Assembly: GCF_026191375.1 (NCBI RefSeq)
Contig: NZ_JAODTL010000050.1
Coordinates: 1-64,000 of the forward strand
DNA length: 64,000 bases
Reading direction: 5' to 3'
Origin: Marinomonas pontica
GTDB taxonomy: Bacteria; Pseudomonadota; Gammaproteobacteria; Pseudomonadales; Marinomonadaceae
The translations under genes were made by a program, and so were the position numbers. The stretch's first letter is position 1, and each line of letters begins with the position of its first letter. Shown here piece by piece: positions 62,547 to 64,000 of the stretch. Below the pieces are notes generated by a model. That model worked only from the letters and a program-made list of their open reading frames with translations, was not told the origin of the DNA and searched no databases.

Positions 62547-63911
62547 ATGTCGAAATTATCCTTACAGGCCATTTCCGGCTCATATCGTGCGAATATCGTA
62601 CTGAATCGTAAAATTTGGCGTATGGCGTGGCCTCCTATGGTGTCGAATATCACAACGCCGCTCTTGGGCTTAGTCGATACGGCGGTGGTTGGGCATTTAG
62701 GCACGGCAACGCATCTTGCGGCGGTGGCGATTGGCGCGAGCATTTTTAGTTTCTTGTTTTGGGCGTTTGGCTTTTTGCGCATGGGCTCGACGGGGTTGAC
62801 TGCACAAGCTCTCGGTCAGGGCGATGAACGACGCGTGCGAGAGCTGCTTCTGCAATCGATTTTGATGGGCGTTTTTATCGGGCTCATGCTGATTCTATTC
62901 CGAGCGCCCTTGATTGATTTGGCGATTACCTTGATGGAGCCCAGCGAGGAAGTCGAACCTTGGGCACGTTTGTATTGTGAAGCGCGGATTTTCAGTGCGC
63001 CAGCGGTGCTCGCCGGCTATGCCTTAATGGGTTGGTTCTTTGGCGTGCAGTATTCCAAAGGGCCGCTGTGGATGCTGCTGGTGATCAATGTCGCTAACAT
63101 GATTCTCGATTACGTCGCCGTTTATGGATTGGGCATGGCGAGTGACGGCGTGGCGTGGGCAACGGTGTTTGCGCATTATATTGGCGTCACGGTCGCTGGC
63201 GTATTGGCGTGGCATAAGTTAAAAGGCTTTTCCGGTCATGTGCCATTACGCGTTTTAGTTAAATGGCGTGAATACATGGCGTTGGTGAAAGTGAATCGCT
63301 ATTTGTTTGTACGCACGATTCTCTTGTTATTAGTGATGTTATTTTTTACCGCACAAGGTGCTCGACAAGGGGATTCTATTCTTGCCGCCAACGCGGTTTT
63401 ACTGACATTTTTGATGATTATTTCTAACGCCTTGGATGGCTTTGCTTTCTCGGTGGAAGCTTTGTGTGGTGAATATTATGGTCGCAAAGACAAAGCCAAT
63501 TTTAAGAAGGTTATTCAGCTTTCTACCTATTGGGCGCTGTTTGCCGCAGTTATTTTAATGCTGATATTTTGGCTTTTTGGTAATCAAATCATTGCCTTAC
63601 TAACCAATGTACAAACCGTGCGAGACGATGCGGCTCTGTACCTACCTTGGTTGATCTTCTTTCCTCTGTTGGGTATTTGGTCCTTTATGTTGGATGGCAT
63701 TTTCATTGGCACAACCAGCGTAAAGCAAATGCAAAACACCATGATCATTTGTGTCGTCGGCGTGTTTTTCCCTGTGTGGTTTATTAGTCAAGATCTTGGT
63801 AATCATGGCTTATGGCTTAGCCAAGCCATGTTGTTTTTCGCCAGAGCCATCACCTTGTATTGGTGTTATCTGCAGAATATGAAGAAAAACGTTTGGTTCG
63901 CGGATGCTTAA
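62547..63911 (+). CDS. MATE family efflux transporter (DinF/NorM-like)
   Basis: 454 residues, 12 membrane helices, Na+ or H+ antiporter of drugs or metabolites. RMAWPPMVSNITTPLLGLVDTAVVGHLG (region about 22-50) is the family start, ALDGFAFSVEALCGEYYGRKDK (about 293-315) the repeat start of the second half. This pattern is nearest to the DinF branch. The gene lies just downstream of the DnaA-box cluster. Substrate not readable from sequence. Confidence 0.92.
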   Translation: MSKLSLQAISGSYRANIVLNRKIWRMAWPPMVSNITTPLLGLVDTAVVGHLGTATHLAAVAIGASIFSFLFWAFGFLRMGSTGLTAQALGQGDERRVRELLLQSILMGVFIGLMLILFRAPLIDLAITLMEPSEEVEPWARLYCEARIFSAPAVLAGYALMGWFFGVQYSKGPLWMLLVINVANMILDYVAVYGLGMASDGVAWATVFAHYIGVTVAGVLAWHKLKGFSGHVPLRVLVKWREYMALVKVNRYLFVRTILLLLVMLFFTAQGARQGDSILAANAVLLTFLMIISNALDGFAFSVEALCGEYYGRKDKANFKKVIQLSTYWALFAAVILMLIFWLFGNQIIALLTNVQTVRDDAALYLPWLIFFPLLGIWSFMLDGIFIGTTSVKQMQNTMIICVVGVFFPVWFISQDLGNHGLWLSQAMLFFARAITLYWCYLQNMKKNVWFADA

Positions 63912-64000
63912 AGTTTCTTACTGGCTATAAAAGGCGCTGTTAACAATTGAAATTTTTCTGGCGACTGGGTTTGTTACCATGCGGTGATGTGTTTTTTACA

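Overview
The window looks like a chromosomal segment of a marine gammaproteobacterium of the Oceanospirillales, most likely Marinomonas or a close relative. This rests on the gene families and their order as I recognise them, not on a search. The core genes fmt, def, dprA, hemF and aroE are present. In Pseudomonas these sit together close to the replication origin; here they are split by blocks of transport, catabolic and iron genes.

Layout. 0-6 kb: fmt (cut by the left edge), def, a broken dprA, hslR, cysQ, and a TetR regulator divergent from a FabF-type ketoacyl synthase. 6-14 kb: a TRAP transporter (dctPQM), a chemoreceptor with a structured leader and attenuator-like terminator, a LysR regulator and an orphan, frameshifted TRAP binding protein. 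14-17 kb: gabT and gabD. 17-28 kb: a hydroxyproline island. It has a GntR regulator, ketoglutarate-semialdehyde dehydrogenase, and a long opposing operon with an amino-acid ABC importer, 4-hydroxyproline epimerase, D-hydroxyproline oxidase (frameshifted), the deaminase, a trans-3-hydroxyproline dehydratase-like protein and pyrroline-2-carboxylate reductase. A shared operator sits on the two promoters that feed the pathway. 28-33 kb: a gene-poor stretch with a regulator remnant, a frameshifted lipid A acyltransferase, hemF, aroE and a GNAT/FemAB-like protein.

32.9-58.3 kb is an iron/metal island with Fur-like boxes at five control regions. It contains a membrane flavodoxin-type reductase divergent from a nine-gene run (PepSY membrane protein, DUF2271, DUF4198, two small exported or anchored proteins, a ZnuA/TroA-type ABC importer and a second binding-protein-like protein). 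Next come a Fiu-like TonB receptor with PiuC, an opposing DUF3649-PepSY-DUF3325-FMN oxidase operon, a MacA-MacB-TolC-like efflux set, a second (haemoprotein-type) TonB receptor, and a lamin-tail/VTC/DUF4956/Cthe_2159-like operon.

58.4-64 kb is a nitric-oxide module. Flavohaemoglobin hmp has a recognisable sigma-54 promoter and NorR boxes and is divergent from norR. A truncated haemoglobin follows. The window ends with a dense cluster of DnaA-box-like sites in front of a MATE efflux gene.

Five genes carry apparent frameshifts (dprA, def tail, orphan dctP, D-amino-acid oxidase, lpxL-like), and the macA tail is suspicious. Four of them are explained by one missing base in a short A or G run, which points to sequencing error at least as much as to real decay.
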